NCBI GenBank assembly: GCA_030630015.1
Contig: DAOVNV010000134.1
Span: 1 to 6,859 of the forward strand
Direction: 5' to 3'
Length of the DNA: 6,859 nucleotides
Source of the DNA: Desulfuromonadales bacterium
GTDB taxonomy: Bacteria > Desulfobacterota > Desulfuromonadia > Desulfuromonadales > BM103
Shown here: piece by piece, positions 1-6,523 of the stretch
How positions within the stretch are numbered: position 1 is the first letter of the stretch
Layout: every line of letters starts with the position of its first letter
Position numbers and translations under genes: made by a program
Notes under the pieces: generated by a model
Told to the model about the DNA's origin: nothing
Seen by the model: only the letters and a program-made list of their open reading frames with translations
Databases searched by the model: none

Positions 1-1417
1 CGCGGTTTCGGTTTACTTTGCCGCTGCTCTTGACAAGCACGCCGACACCCTCAAGGAGATCGGTGCTAACGTCAACTTCGGTCTCGGCGATGTTCTGGCC
101 AAGCTGAGCAAGCTTCCGGCCGACAAAGCGGCCGAAATCGAAGCAGACATCAACGCCTGCTACGCAGACATGCCAGCACTGGCCATGGTTGACTCCCGTA
201 AGAACATCACCAACCTGCACGTGCCTAACGACGTCATCGTTGATGCTTCGATGCCTAACGTTGTTCGCGACGGTGGCCGGATGTGGAACCTGCAGGACGA
301 GCTGCAAGACACCATCGCTATGGTTCCCGATCGCTGCTACGCTACTATCTACCGCGAGATCATTGAAAACGCCAATAAGAACGGCCAGTTCAACCCGGCC
401 ACCATGGGTAGCGTTGCCAACGTTGGTCTGATGGCGCAAAAAGCTGAAGAGTATGGTTCCCACGACAAGACCTTCGAAGCTCCTTCCGCTGGTAAGTTCC
501 AGGTTGTTGACTCTGCTGGTACCGTTCTGCTTGAGCAGCCGGTTTCCACTGGTGACATCTATCGTTCCAGTCAGGCTAAAGACGTTCCGATCAAGGACTG
601 GGTCAAGCTGGCGGTAACCCGCGCGAAAGCTTCCGGTGAGCCTTGCATCTTCTGGCTCGACGCCAACCGTGGTCACGACACCGAGATCATTAAGAAGGTT
701 AACAAATACCTGCCTGAGTTCGATACTGCTGGTCTCGACATCCAGATCATGGATCCGGTTTCCGCCATGAAATTCTCCCTCGAGCGCGTGCGCAAGGGCG
801 AGAACTCCATCGCTGTTACCGGCAACGTGCTGAGGGATTACCTGACCGACCTGTTCCCGATCCTCGAACTGGGCACCTCTGCTCGTATGCTCTCCATCGT
901 GCCTCTGCTGGCCGGTGGTGGACTGTTCGAAACCGGCGCGGGTGGTTCTGCTCCCAAGCACGTTCAGCAGTTCCTCAAAGAAGGCCACATCCGCTGGGAC
1001 TCCCTCGGTGAGTTCTGTGCACTGGTTCCGTCTCTGGAGCAGGCTGCATCTGCTGACAACAACCCGAAGGCTGCTATCCTGGCCGAAACTCTTGATGCTG
1101 CCATTGGTCAGTACCTTGAGAACCAGAAACTGCCTTCCCGTAAGGTCAAAGAAATCGACAACCGCGGTGGTAGCTTCTACCTGGGTCTCTACTGGGCACA
1201 GGCTCTTGCCGCTCAGGACAAAGATGCCGACATGAAGGCACGTTTCGCTAAAGTTGCCGAAGAGATTGGCAAGAACGCTGACAAGATCGATGCTGAAATG
1301 ATCGGTTGCCAGGGTTCCCCGGTTGACGTCGGTGGTTACTTCAAAGTCGATCCGGCCAAAGCTGCTGCAGCTATGCGCCCGAGCGCAACTCTGAACGCGA
1401 TTATCGACGCGATGTAA
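1..1417 (+). CDS. icd: Isocitrate dehydrogenase, NADP-dependent, monomeric type (5' truncated)
   Basis: Oxidatively decarboxylates isocitrate to 2-oxoglutarate with NADP+ in the cytoplasmic TCA cycle. The frame is open from the window edge (first full codon at base 2), giving 471 residues. The family is about 740 residues long, so roughly the first 270 lie upstream. Against my memory of the Azotobacter vinelandii enzyme the fragment fits without gaps at every site checked: Asp350 (codon 242), Tyr420 in EEYGSHDKTF (codon 452), Arg547/Asp548/Asp552 in VLRDYLTD (from base 827), Ser585 and His589 in GGSAPKHVQQ, Arg600 (codon 992) and Arg649 (codon 1139). The metal/substrate aspartates and the Lys-His...Arg NADP-specificity residues are thus all present, so the enzyme should be active and NADP-linked. 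It ends in TAA 26 bases before a strong terminator, so it closes its own transcript. The residue numbering is recalled, not computed. Confidence 0.96.
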   Translation, partial: AVSVYFAAALDKHADTLKEIGANVNFGLGDVLAKLSKLPADKAAEIEADINACYADMPALAMVDSRKNITNLHVPNDVIVDASMPNVVRDGGRMWNLQDELQDTIAMVPDRCYATIYREIIENANKNGQFNPATMGSVANVGLMAQKAEEYGSHDKTFEAPSAGKFQVVDSAGTVLLEQPVSTGDIYRSSQAKDVPIKDWVKLAVTRAKASGEPCIFWLDANRGHDTEIIKKVNKYLPEFDTAGLDIQIMDPVSAMKFSLERVRKGENSIAVTGNVLRDYLTDLFPILELGTSARMLSIVPLLAGGGLFETGAGGSAPKHVQQFLKEGHIRWDSLGEFCALVPSLEQAASADNNPKAAILAETLDAAIGQYLENQKLPSRKVKEIDNRGGSFYLGLYWAQALAAQDKDADMKARFAKVAEEIGKNADKIDAEMIGCQGSPVDVGGYFKVDPAKAAAAMRPSATLNAIIDAM

Positions 1418-1442
1418 ACAGAGCGTTAGAGATACAATAAAA

Positions 1443-1474
1443 AAGCCGGGGCTGATCATCGCCCCGGCTTTTTT
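1443..1474 (+). terminator. Intrinsic terminator after icd
   Basis: An 8-bp perfect GC stem, GCCGGGGC (1445-1452) with GCCCCGGC (1461-1468), closes an 8-base loop and is followed by a run of eight T (1469-1476). The A-rich 5' flank pairs with the first T residues, lengthening the stem. The A-run on the other side means it could also stop transcription from the opposite strand. Confidence 0.93.
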
Positions 1475-1571
1475 TTACTCAGGATTAATTACTGAACAAA
1501 CCGGTGAATCGTCCTGTCTTTGCATCAAAATTTCTTCGCTGAGATAAAATTCCTCCAATCTACAAAGATTC

Positions 1572-1600
1572 TTGACACTCGAAAATTGTTTGTATACTGT
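1572..1600 (+). promoter_or_regulatory. Putative sigma70 promoter of mdh
   Basis: A perfect -35 TTGACA (1572-1577) is followed by TATACT (1593-1598, five of six consensus bases) at a short 15-base spacing. The better-spaced alternative TACTGT (1595-1600, 17 bases) is a weaker hexamer. A start near 1606 would give an untranslated leader of about 90 bases before mdh. The interval from 1477 to 1571 is AT-rich and shows nothing else I can assign. The promoter is inferred from sequence only. Confidence 0.6.
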
Positions 1601-1607
1601 ATACAGT
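1591..1607. promoter_or_regulatory. Overlapping palindromes on the mdh -10: candidate operator
   Basis: TGTATACTGTATACA (1591-1605) is an odd palindrome, perfect except for its central base, built from two copies of the self-complementary hexamer GTATAC one base apart. ACTGTATACAGT (1596-1607) is a perfect 12-base palindrome offset within it. Both overlap the proposed -10, so a bound protein would block RNA polymerase. The GT-N-AC style core resembles operators of GntR-family metabolite-responsive repressors. The regulator is not in this window, so the family is a guess. Confidence 0.5.
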
Positions 1608-1695
1608 GTTGTTCGTTCTGACAGTTGGACTTAACGAGTCATTTCCATGCCGGCCATTTGAGGTTGGCGCAATTACCTATTAAAGGAGAGAGAAA

Positions 1696-2664
1696 ATGGC
1701 GAGACCAAAGATTTCCCTGATTGGTGGTGGTCAGATTGGTGGCGTGCTTGCTCAGCTGGCTTGCCTGCGTGAACTGGGTGACGTGGTTCTGTTCGACATC
1801 GTTGAGGATATGCCCCAGGGCAAGACCCTCGACCTTGCCGAAGCATCCCCGATTGACGGTTTTGACGTATCCTGCACCGGCACCAACACCTACGCTGACA
1901 TCGCCGGTTCCGATGTTGTCATCGTCACCGCCGGCCTGCCCCGCAAGCCCGGCATGAGCCGTGACGACCTGATCGAAGTCAACTCCAAGATCATGACCTC
2001 GGTTGCCGAAGGCATCCGCGACAATGCTCCGAACGCATTCGTCATCGTCATCTCCAATCCGCTCGACGCCATGGTCACCCTGTGCCGCAAGGTTACCGGC
2101 TTCCCGGCAGAGCGCGTCTTCGGTCAGGCCGGTGTTCTCGACTCCGCCCGCTTCATGGCTTTCATCGCCTGGGAACTCGGCGTGTCCGTCAAAGACGTCA
2201 CCGCAATGACCCTCGGCGGCCACGGCGACACCATGGTTCCCCTGATCCGCTACGCCAGCGTCCAAGGCATCCCGGTCATGGAACTGCTTGAGCAGAAATA
2301 CGGTAGTGCCGCTAAGGCCGAAGAAGTCATGACCGCCATGGTCGAGCGTACCAAGGCAGCTGGCGGCGAAGTCGTCAAACTGCTCAAGACCGGCAGCGCC
2401 TTCTACAGCCCTGCTTCGGCAGCCATTGCCATGGCAGAATCGGTCCTCAAGGACCAGAAGCGTGTCCTGCCGACCTGCGCCCTGCTCGACGGCGAGTTCG
2501 GTGTTAAGGGCTACTATGTCGGCGTCCCCTGTGTTCTGGGCGCCGGTGGTGTTGAAAAAATCCTTGAGTTCAAGCTTGACGAACAAGAGCAAGCCCTGAT
2601 GGACAACTCGGTCAACGCAGTTAAAGGCTTGATCGCAGACCTCGAGAAAATGGGACTGCTGTAA
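1696..2664 (+). CDS. mdh: Malate dehydrogenase (NAD, LDH-like type)
   Basis: Interconverts malate and oxaloacetate with NAD in the TCA cycle. The 322 residues match the usual length of the LDH-like malate dehydrogenases. The N-terminal Rossmann domain carries GGGQIGG (10-16) and Asp34 at the end of strand two, the residue typical of NAD rather than NADP use. The mobile active-site loop LPRKPGMSR (81-89) has Arg83 at the substrate-discriminating position, where lactate dehydrogenases carry Gln, and the second substrate arginine Arg89. SNPLD (120-124), Asp149/Arg152 in GVLDSAR and catalytic His176 in GGHGD complete the active site. Start: ATG after AAAGGAG (1682-1688) at 7 bases. It ends in TAA followed at once by an in-frame TAG. 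It is monocistronic between two terminators. Confidence 0.97.
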   Translation: MARPKISLIGGGQIGGVLAQLACLRELGDVVLFDIVEDMPQGKTLDLAEASPIDGFDVSCTGTNTYADIAGSDVVIVTAGLPRKPGMSRDDLIEVNSKIMTSVAEGIRDNAPNAFVIVISNPLDAMVTLCRKVTGFPAERVFGQAGVLDSARFMAFIAWELGVSVKDVTAMTLGGHGDTMVPLIRYASVQGIPVMELLEQKYGSAAKAEEVMTAMVERTKAAGGEVVKLLKTGSAFYSPASAAIAMAESVLKDQKRVLPTCALLDGEFGVKGYYVGVPCVLGAGGVEKILEFKLDEQEQALMDNSVNAVKGLIADLEKMGLL

Positions 2665-2687
2665 TAGTTCGAAGTGATTTGCCGTAA

Positions 2688-2719
2688 AAAGAAGGGCAAT
2701 GGCAACATTGCCCTTCTTT
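2688..2719 (+). terminator. Hairpin terminator after mdh, poor U-tract
   Basis: AAAGAAGGGCAAT (2688-2700) pairs perfectly with ATTGCCCTTCTTT (2707-2719) around the six-base loop GGCAAC. The T residues that would form the U-tract are mostly inside the stem, and what follows (GCTTATCC) is only moderately T-rich. It is a clear, stable hairpin in the right place, but termination may be incomplete. Confidence 0.7.
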
Positions 2720-2810
2720 GCTTATCCATTCTGTGATTTCAGCAGGTTGCCACTCATCTGAAACAACCTTTTAATTGATCACGGCAAAAGAGCGAATGAA
2801 CCCAATTTAA

Positions 2811-2837
2811 TTGTAGAACTGGCCGATGATTTATGCT
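2811..2837 (+). promoter_or_regulatory. Possible promoter of the kor operon (weak)
   Basis: The 180 bases between the mdh hairpin and korD are AT-rich and should hold the operon promoter. The best pair I see is TTGTAG (2811-2816) and TATGCT (2832-2837), each four of six consensus bases and only 15 bases apart. The -35 overlaps a short palindrome, CAATTTAATTG (2803-2813). This is a low-confidence call; the true start may differ. Confidence 0.3.
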
Positions 2838-2901
2838 AAGTTCGCCGCAATTTTTCGTTGGTATTAGTAGAAACAAATCCCAGAAAAGGAGATAGACCGG
2901 A

Positions 2902-3093
2902 ATGAGCGGTGCAAGAATCGAAGTAATTGAGCGCAACTGCAAAGGATGCAGTATCTGCGTCGAGTTCTGTCCGAAAGATGTTCTGGAAATGGACGTCTTC
3001 GTGGTCAAAGTTGTCAGGCCGGAAGATTGCATCAAGTGCATGCAGTGCGAACTGCTGTGTCCTGATTTTGCCATCAAGGTCCACGACGAGTAA
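2902..3093 (+). CDS. korD: 2-oxoglutarate:ferredoxin oxidoreductase, ferredoxin-like delta subunit
   Basis: A 63-residue 2[4Fe-4S] ferredoxin domain. The first cluster motif is CKGCSICVEFCP (13-24) and the second is CIKCMQCELLCP (43-54), so all eight cysteine ligands are present in the classic CxxCxxCxxxCP spacing. In four-subunit 2-oxoacid oxidoreductases this subunit passes electrons from the TPP-binding subunit to soluble ferredoxin. It is the first gene of the operon, 31 bases before korA. Start: ATG with AAAAGGAG (2884-2891) 10 bases upstream. By itself it could pass for a free ferredoxin. Its place directly ahead of korA, its size and the PxxCIKCxxCE form are typical of the Kor/Vor delta subunit, also called OorD. 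Confidence 0.92.
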   Translation: MSGARIEVIERNCKGCSICVEFCPKDVLEMDVFVVKVVRPEDCIKCMQCELLCPDFAIKVHDE

Positions 3094-3110
3094 TCAACCC
3101 CTTTATCTAT

Positions 3111-3127
3111 AGGAGGATATAGACGTG
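3111..3127 (+). promoter_or_regulatory. Strong ribosome binding site selecting a GTG start for korA
   Basis: AGGAGG (3111-3116) lies eight bases before GTG (3125-3127). No in-frame ATG stands near it, and the encoded MAKKSALVQGNQACAQGA is the normal N-terminus of the family, so GTG is the real start. The near-perfect Shine-Dalgarno probably offsets the weaker initiation codon. Confidence 0.85.
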
Positions 3128-4264
3128 GCAAAAAAATCTGCTCTCGTGCAGGGGAACCAAGCCTGTGCTCAAGGGGCGATATACGCTGGATGCAAATTCT
3201 TCGGCGGATATCCCATCACCCCGTCGACCGAAGTAGCCGAGGAAATGTCCGCGATGCTGCCCAAGGTCGGTGGTAAGTTCATCCAGATGGAAGACGAAAT
3301 TGGTGCCATTGCATCAGTTATCGGGGCTTCGCTGGCCGGTGCCAAGGCCCTGACAGCCACTTCCGGCCCGGGCTTCTCCCTCAAACAGGAACTGATCGGT
3401 TATGCCTGCATCGCCGAAGTTCCCTGTGTCATCATCAACGTCATGCGCGGCGGGCCCTCCACGGGCATGCCGACCGGCCCCGGCCAGTCAGACGTCATGC
3501 AGGCCCGCTGGGGCACGCACGGCGACCATGCTGCTATTGCACTGGTACCCCAGTCGATCCAGGAGATCTTCACGGAAACTGTCCGCGCCTTCAACTTGGC
3601 CGAGAAATACCGCATGCCGGTCCAGGTCCTGTTCGACGAAATCGTTGGCCACATGCGCGAGCGCATCGAATACCCTGAGCCGGGCGAACTTGAAGTCATC
3701 GATCGTGAAGCCCCTACGGCTGCTCCTGGCGAGTACAAACCCTACGATGCTTCCAAAGGGCTGGTTCCGCCCCTGGCAGCCTTCGGAGCTGGTCACAAGT
3801 TCCATGTGACCGGTCTGAACAAGGCCGAAGACGGCTTCCCGACCACCAAGGCCGAACTGGTTGCCGCTGAAGAGGTCCGCCAGATCCAAAAGGTAGAGTG
3901 CGAGGAAGCCCGGGCCGACATCGAGAGCAACGAAGAATATATGCTCGAAGATGCCGATGTTGTTCTCTGGGCTTATGGCTCCAGCGCTCGTTCCGCCCGC
4001 TATGCGGTCAACGAACTGCGCAAAGAAGGCATCAAGGCCGGTCTGTTCCGTCCGATCACCCTCTGGCCTTTCCCGGTGAAACGCACTGCCGAACTGGCCG
4101 AGCAGGCCAAGGCAATCATTGTCCCGGAAATGAACCTCGGTCAGATGATTTACGAGGTCGAACGTGTTGCCCAAAACAAATGCATAATCGATGGTGTCCA
4201 CCGGGTTGACGGCGACCCGCTTAATCCCGGCCAGATCATGGACAAAGTCAAGGAGGTCATCTAA
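3125..4264 (+). CDS. korA: 2-oxoglutarate:ferredoxin oxidoreductase alpha subunit
   Basis: Larger catalytic subunit of the TPP enzyme that converts 2-oxoglutarate, CoA and oxidised ferredoxin to succinyl-CoA and CO2. It has 379 residues, normal for this subunit. The N-terminal pyrimidine-binding domain has GGYPITPST (27-35), the conserved acidic MEDE (55-58) whose Glu activates TPP in the family, SGPGFSLKQE (80-89) and RGGPSTGMPT (108-117). The transketolase C-terminal-like domain has FRPITLWPFP (308-317) and VPEMNLGQM (333-341). Translation starts at GTG. The stop overlaps the korB start (TAATG), which indicates translational coupling. The same family includes 2-oxoisovalerate oxidoreductase (often labelled VorB). 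The 2-oxoglutarate call rests on the icd and mdh neighbours, not on a substrate residue I can see. Confidence 0.92.
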   Translation: MAKKSALVQGNQACAQGAIYAGCKFFGGYPITPSTEVAEEMSAMLPKVGGKFIQMEDEIGAIASVIGASLAGAKALTATSGPGFSLKQELIGYACIAEVPCVIINVMRGGPSTGMPTGPGQSDVMQARWGTHGDHAAIALVPQSIQEIFTETVRAFNLAEKYRMPVQVLFDEIVGHMRERIEYPEPGELEVIDREAPTAAPGEYKPYDASKGLVPPLAAFGAGHKFHVTGLNKAEDGFPTTKAELVAAEEVRQIQKVECEEARADIESNEEYMLEDADVVLWAYGSSARSARYAVNELRKEGIKAGLFRPITLWPFPVKRTAELAEQAKAIIVPEMNLGQMIYEVERVAQNKCIIDGVHRVDGDPLNPGQIMDKVKEVI

Positions 4265-5085
4265 TGGCTTACGATTACGAAAAATCAATCCGCCCCGGTA
4301 AGCTGCCGCACATCTGGTGCCCCGGTTGCGGTCATGGCATTGTCATGAAAGGTCTGATCCGAGCAATGGACGCCTGTGAACTGGACCGTGAGAAGACGAC
4401 AATCGTCTCCGGCATCGGCTGTGCCAGCCGCCTGCCTGGTTATCTTGACGCCTGCACCCTGCATACGGCTCACGGCCGTGCAGCGGCTTTTGCTACCGGC
4501 GTCAAGCTTACCAATCCGGAAATGAACGTGATCTGCTGCGGCGGTGACGGTGACGGTACTGCTATCGGCGGTAACCACTTCATCCACGCCTGCCGACGCA
4601 ACATCAATATAACCTATGTAATCATGAACAACTACATCTACGGCATGACTGGCGGTCAGTTCTCTCCCTGCACTCCGACTGGCATGAAAGCCTCAACCAC
4701 GCCTTACGGCAACCCGGATCCGACGTTCGATATCAGCAAACTGGCCATCGGCGCCGGCGCAACCTTTGTTGCCCGTACCACGGCAGCGCACCCGCGCGAA
4801 ATCGATAAGCTGATCACCCAGGGCATCAAGCACAAGGGGATGTCTGTAATCGAGGTACTGGACGACTGCCCGACCAGCTATGGCCGGCGCAACAAGTTCC
4901 GCTCCGTTATCGATATGATGAAGCGGCTCAAAAAGGACGCGGTTCCCGCCAAGGCAGCGGCCAAAATGACCCCCGAGCAGCTCGAAGGCAAGTTCCTGAC
5001 CGGCGTGCTTTATCATGAAACCGACAAACCTGAGTATACCGAGCAATATGATGCTCTTATCAAAAGGGTGCAAGAAGGCGCCTGA
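4264..5085 (+). CDS. korB: 2-oxoglutarate:ferredoxin oxidoreductase beta subunit (TPP-binding)
   Basis: Binds the TPP diphosphate and the cluster that first accepts electrons. It has 273 residues, usual for the family. WCPGCGHG (18-25), GIGCASR (50-56), HTAHGR (67-72), the metal/TPP motif GGDGDG (93-98) and MNNYIYGMTGGQ (121-132) appear in the expected order. Cys19, Cys22, Cys53 and Cys202 (in DDCPTS) have nearly the same spacing as the four [4Fe-4S] ligands I recall for the Sulfolobus oxoacid oxidoreductase (12, 15, 46, 197), so the proximal cluster should be present. The ATG shares one base with the korA stop, with AAGGAGGT (4250-4257) inside korA. A 25-base gap leads to korC. The tail after about residue 225 is charged and variable. 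Confidence 0.95.
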   Translation: MAYDYEKSIRPGKLPHIWCPGCGHGIVMKGLIRAMDACELDREKTTIVSGIGCASRLPGYLDACTLHTAHGRAAAFATGVKLTNPEMNVICCGGDGDGTAIGGNHFIHACRRNINITYVIMNNYIYGMTGGQFSPCTPTGMKASTTPYGNPDPTFDISKLAIGAGATFVARTTAAHPREIDKLITQGIKHKGMSVIEVLDDCPTSYGRRNKFRSVIDMMKRLKKDAVPAKAAAKMTPEQLEGKFLTGVLYHETDKPEYTEQYDALIKRVQEGA

Positions 5086-5110
5086 TCACTTGTATAAAGG
5101 AGATTGAACC

Positions 5111-5659
5111 ATGGCACAACGTTATGAGATTCGGTTTTCCGGCGCCGGTGGTCAGGGACTGATCACAGCCGGTATCATTCTTGCGGAAGCAGCCGCAATT
5201 ATTGAGGGCAAAGACGCCCTGCAGTCACAGAGCTACGGCCCCGAGGCCCGTGGCGGCGCTTCCAAGTCCGAGGTCATCATTTCCGATGCCCCGATCGACT
5301 ATCCGAAAGCGACCATTGTCGATGCCTGTCTGGCGATGACCCAGGAAGCTGCCGACAAGTATGCGAAAGGCATCAAGAAGGGCGGCCTGCTGCTGCTTGA
5401 CGCTGATTTCGTCAAAACAGCTCCCGAAGGTGATTTCATTATCTATCGCCTGCCGATTATGCGCATGGCCAAGGAAGACATCGGCCGTGAGATCGTGGCC
5501 AACGTCATCGCATTGGGTGCTGTCATCGGCATGACAGATGTTGTTTCGAAGGATGCTGGTGAAGAAGCCGTGATGCGGCGTGTTCCGCCAGCTTTCAAGG
5601 AACTCAACCAGAAGGCCTACAACCTCGGCTTTGAAAAAGGCAAGGAACTGATCAACTAG
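5111..5659 (+). CDS. korC: 2-oxoglutarate:ferredoxin oxidoreductase gamma subunit
   Basis: Smallest catalytic-core subunit, 182 residues, normal for the gamma family. It carries the hallmark GAGGQG (11-16) near the N-terminus and SYGPEARGG (41-49), both characteristic of pyruvate/2-oxoglutarate:ferredoxin oxidoreductase gamma chains. It binds no cofactor of its own; in the family it packs against the alpha and beta subunits and completes the active assembly. Start: ATG after AAAGGAG (5096-5102) at eight bases. It is the last gene of the operon, with a strong terminator 17 bases past its TAG. Order D-A-B-C without interruption suggests coordinated subunit supply. No frameshift or missing motif is seen. 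Confidence 0.95.
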   Translation: MAQRYEIRFSGAGGQGLITAGIILAEAAAIIEGKDALQSQSYGPEARGGASKSEVIISDAPIDYPKATIVDACLAMTQEAADKYAKGIKKGGLLLLDADFVKTAPEGDFIIYRLPIMRMAKEDIGREIVANVIALGAVIGMTDVVSKDAGEEAVMRRVPPAFKELNQKAYNLGFEKGKELIN

Positions 5660-5676
5660 ACTTGTTGCTGACTGGC

Positions 5677-5716
5677 AAAAAGCCCCTGTCTTCCTGTGAA
5701 GACAGGGGCTTTTTTT
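5677..5716 (+). terminator. Strong intrinsic terminator ending the kor operon
   Basis: AAGCCCCTGTCTTC (5680-5693) pairs perfectly with GAAGACAGGGGCTT (5698-5711) around the tetraloop CTGT, and is followed by an unbroken T-run to 5716. The preceding A-run (5677-5681) lets the stem extend and could make the site bidirectional. It ends one base before the next start codon. Confidence 0.96.
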
Positions 5717-5717
5717 A

Positions 5718-6389
5718 ATGAAAACTTTGTGCGATATTCAAAATCAGACCTGTCCTTTGTGCGTGAAAATGGATGCAAATGTGTTTTGCCGGGACAGCAA
5801 ACGTACTTACCTGCGTTGCAACAGGTGTCATCTGATTTACGTGCCACCGCAATATTTTTTAAGCCCAGCAGAGGAAATCGCCGAATACCGCCTGCACCAG
5901 AATAGCCCGCAGGACCCTGGTTATCGGCGATTCCTGGGCCGTCTGTTCGTCCCCTTGCTTAAACGTCTACCTGAAAAATGCCGCGGGCTCGATTTCGGAT
6001 CGGGACCTGGACCGACATTGTCCGTCATGTTCAGTGAGACCGGGCACACCATGTCAATCTACGACCATTTCTTTGCCCCGGACCAGGCAGTTCTTCGAGA
6101 CACCTACGACTTCATTACAGCGAGCGAAGTTGTGGAGCACCTGCATCACCCCGGCCTCGAACTGGATAAGCTCTGGTCCTGCCTGAAGCCGGGCGGCTGG
6201 CTGGGAATCATGACGAAACTGGCCCTTGACCAAGAGGCCTTTGCCAGCTGGCACTACAAAAACGATCCGACCCATGTCGTCTTCTTTTCCCGCGCGACCT
6301 GTCAATGGCTGGCGGAACGCTGGCAGGCCAACCTGGTTTTTGCCGACAAAGACGTCATCCTGCTCCAGAAAAGCACCGCCGGTTATTGA
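5718..6389 (+). CDS. Class I SAM-dependent methyltransferase with N-terminal Cys4 ribbon, substrate unknown
   Basis: A 223-residue cytoplasmic protein. Cys12/Cys15 (CPLC) and Cys34/Cys37 (CNRC) with an 18-residue gap look like a zinc ribbon. The Rossmann methyltransferase core follows: motif I LDFGSGPGPT (91-100) for SAM, an acidic strand end at Asp116 in SIYDHFF, SEVVEHLHHP (136-145), LKPGGWLGI (156-164), and WHYKNDPTHVVFFS (178-191), which recurs in Methyltransf_23-like proteins. The substrate is unknown; family descriptions by quinone-methylase similarity are not evidence here. ATG 5718 is the only start that keeps both CxxC pairs: an in-frame TGA lies at 5697 and the next ATG (5769) would remove the first pair. 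No free Shine-Dalgarno precedes it; AGGGG (5704-5708) lies inside the terminator stem. Expression may need read-through. Confidence 0.85.
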   Translation: MKTLCDIQNQTCPLCVKMDANVFCRDSKRTYLRCNRCHLIYVPPQYFLSPAEEIAEYRLHQNSPQDPGYRRFLGRLFVPLLKRLPEKCRGLDFGSGPGPTLSVMFSETGHTMSIYDHFFAPDQAVLRDTYDFITASEVVEHLHHPGLELDKLWSCLKPGGWLGIMTKLALDQEAFASWHYKNDPTHVVFFSRATCQWLAERWQANLVFADKDVILLQKSTAGY

Positions 6390-6523
6390 CAATAACGATC
6401 AACGCGTTCCTGAGAAAACTTTACGATCGCCTGTTTTTTTTGCCTGATGTCAGTAAAACAACAATAATGAGTTTTTTAGCTATATATTTAAGTTGCTGAT
6501 TTCATAGTCTTTATATTTTATCC

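Noticed and set aside
1595..1608. LexA/SOS-like box (TACTGT...ACAGTG) at the mdh promoter
   Set aside because: The CTG and CAG halves are four bases apart, whereas the enterobacterial LexA site needs about ten; mdh is also not an expected SOS gene.
1647..1668. A four-codon mini-ORF (ATG CCG GCC ATT TGA) and a G-U-rich hairpin in the mdh leader
   Set aside because: There is no good ribosome site for the mini-ORF, and the hairpin relies on two wobble pairs; neither has support as a leader peptide or attenuator.
1639..2592. A long open frame (317 codons) on the minus strand opposite mdh
   Set aside because: It is antisense to a gene with complete catalytic motifs. Its translation is rich in Gly, Asp, His and Val with no recognisable motif, and a long antisense frame is expected from the codon bias of GC-rich coding DNA.
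2820..2837. Sigma54-type -24/-12 element (TGGC...TGC) upstream of korD
   Set aside because: The GG and GC doublets are 14 bases apart instead of the required 12, and the flanking consensus is poor.
3488..4288. A 266-codon open frame on the minus strand opposite korA
   Set aside because: The same codon-bias effect as opposite mdh. KorA motifs account for the plus strand fully, and there is no supporting ribosome site or neighbour on the minus strand.
5769..5771. Internal ATG as the true methyltransferase start
   Set aside because: It would delete the first CxxC of the ribbon and has no Shine-Dalgarno sequence, so 5718 is preferred despite its position beside the terminator.
6434..6441. T8 run after the methyltransferase as a terminator
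   Set aside because: No stem of useful length lies directly upstream; only a five-base complement (CGATC/GATCG) across a long loop could be found.
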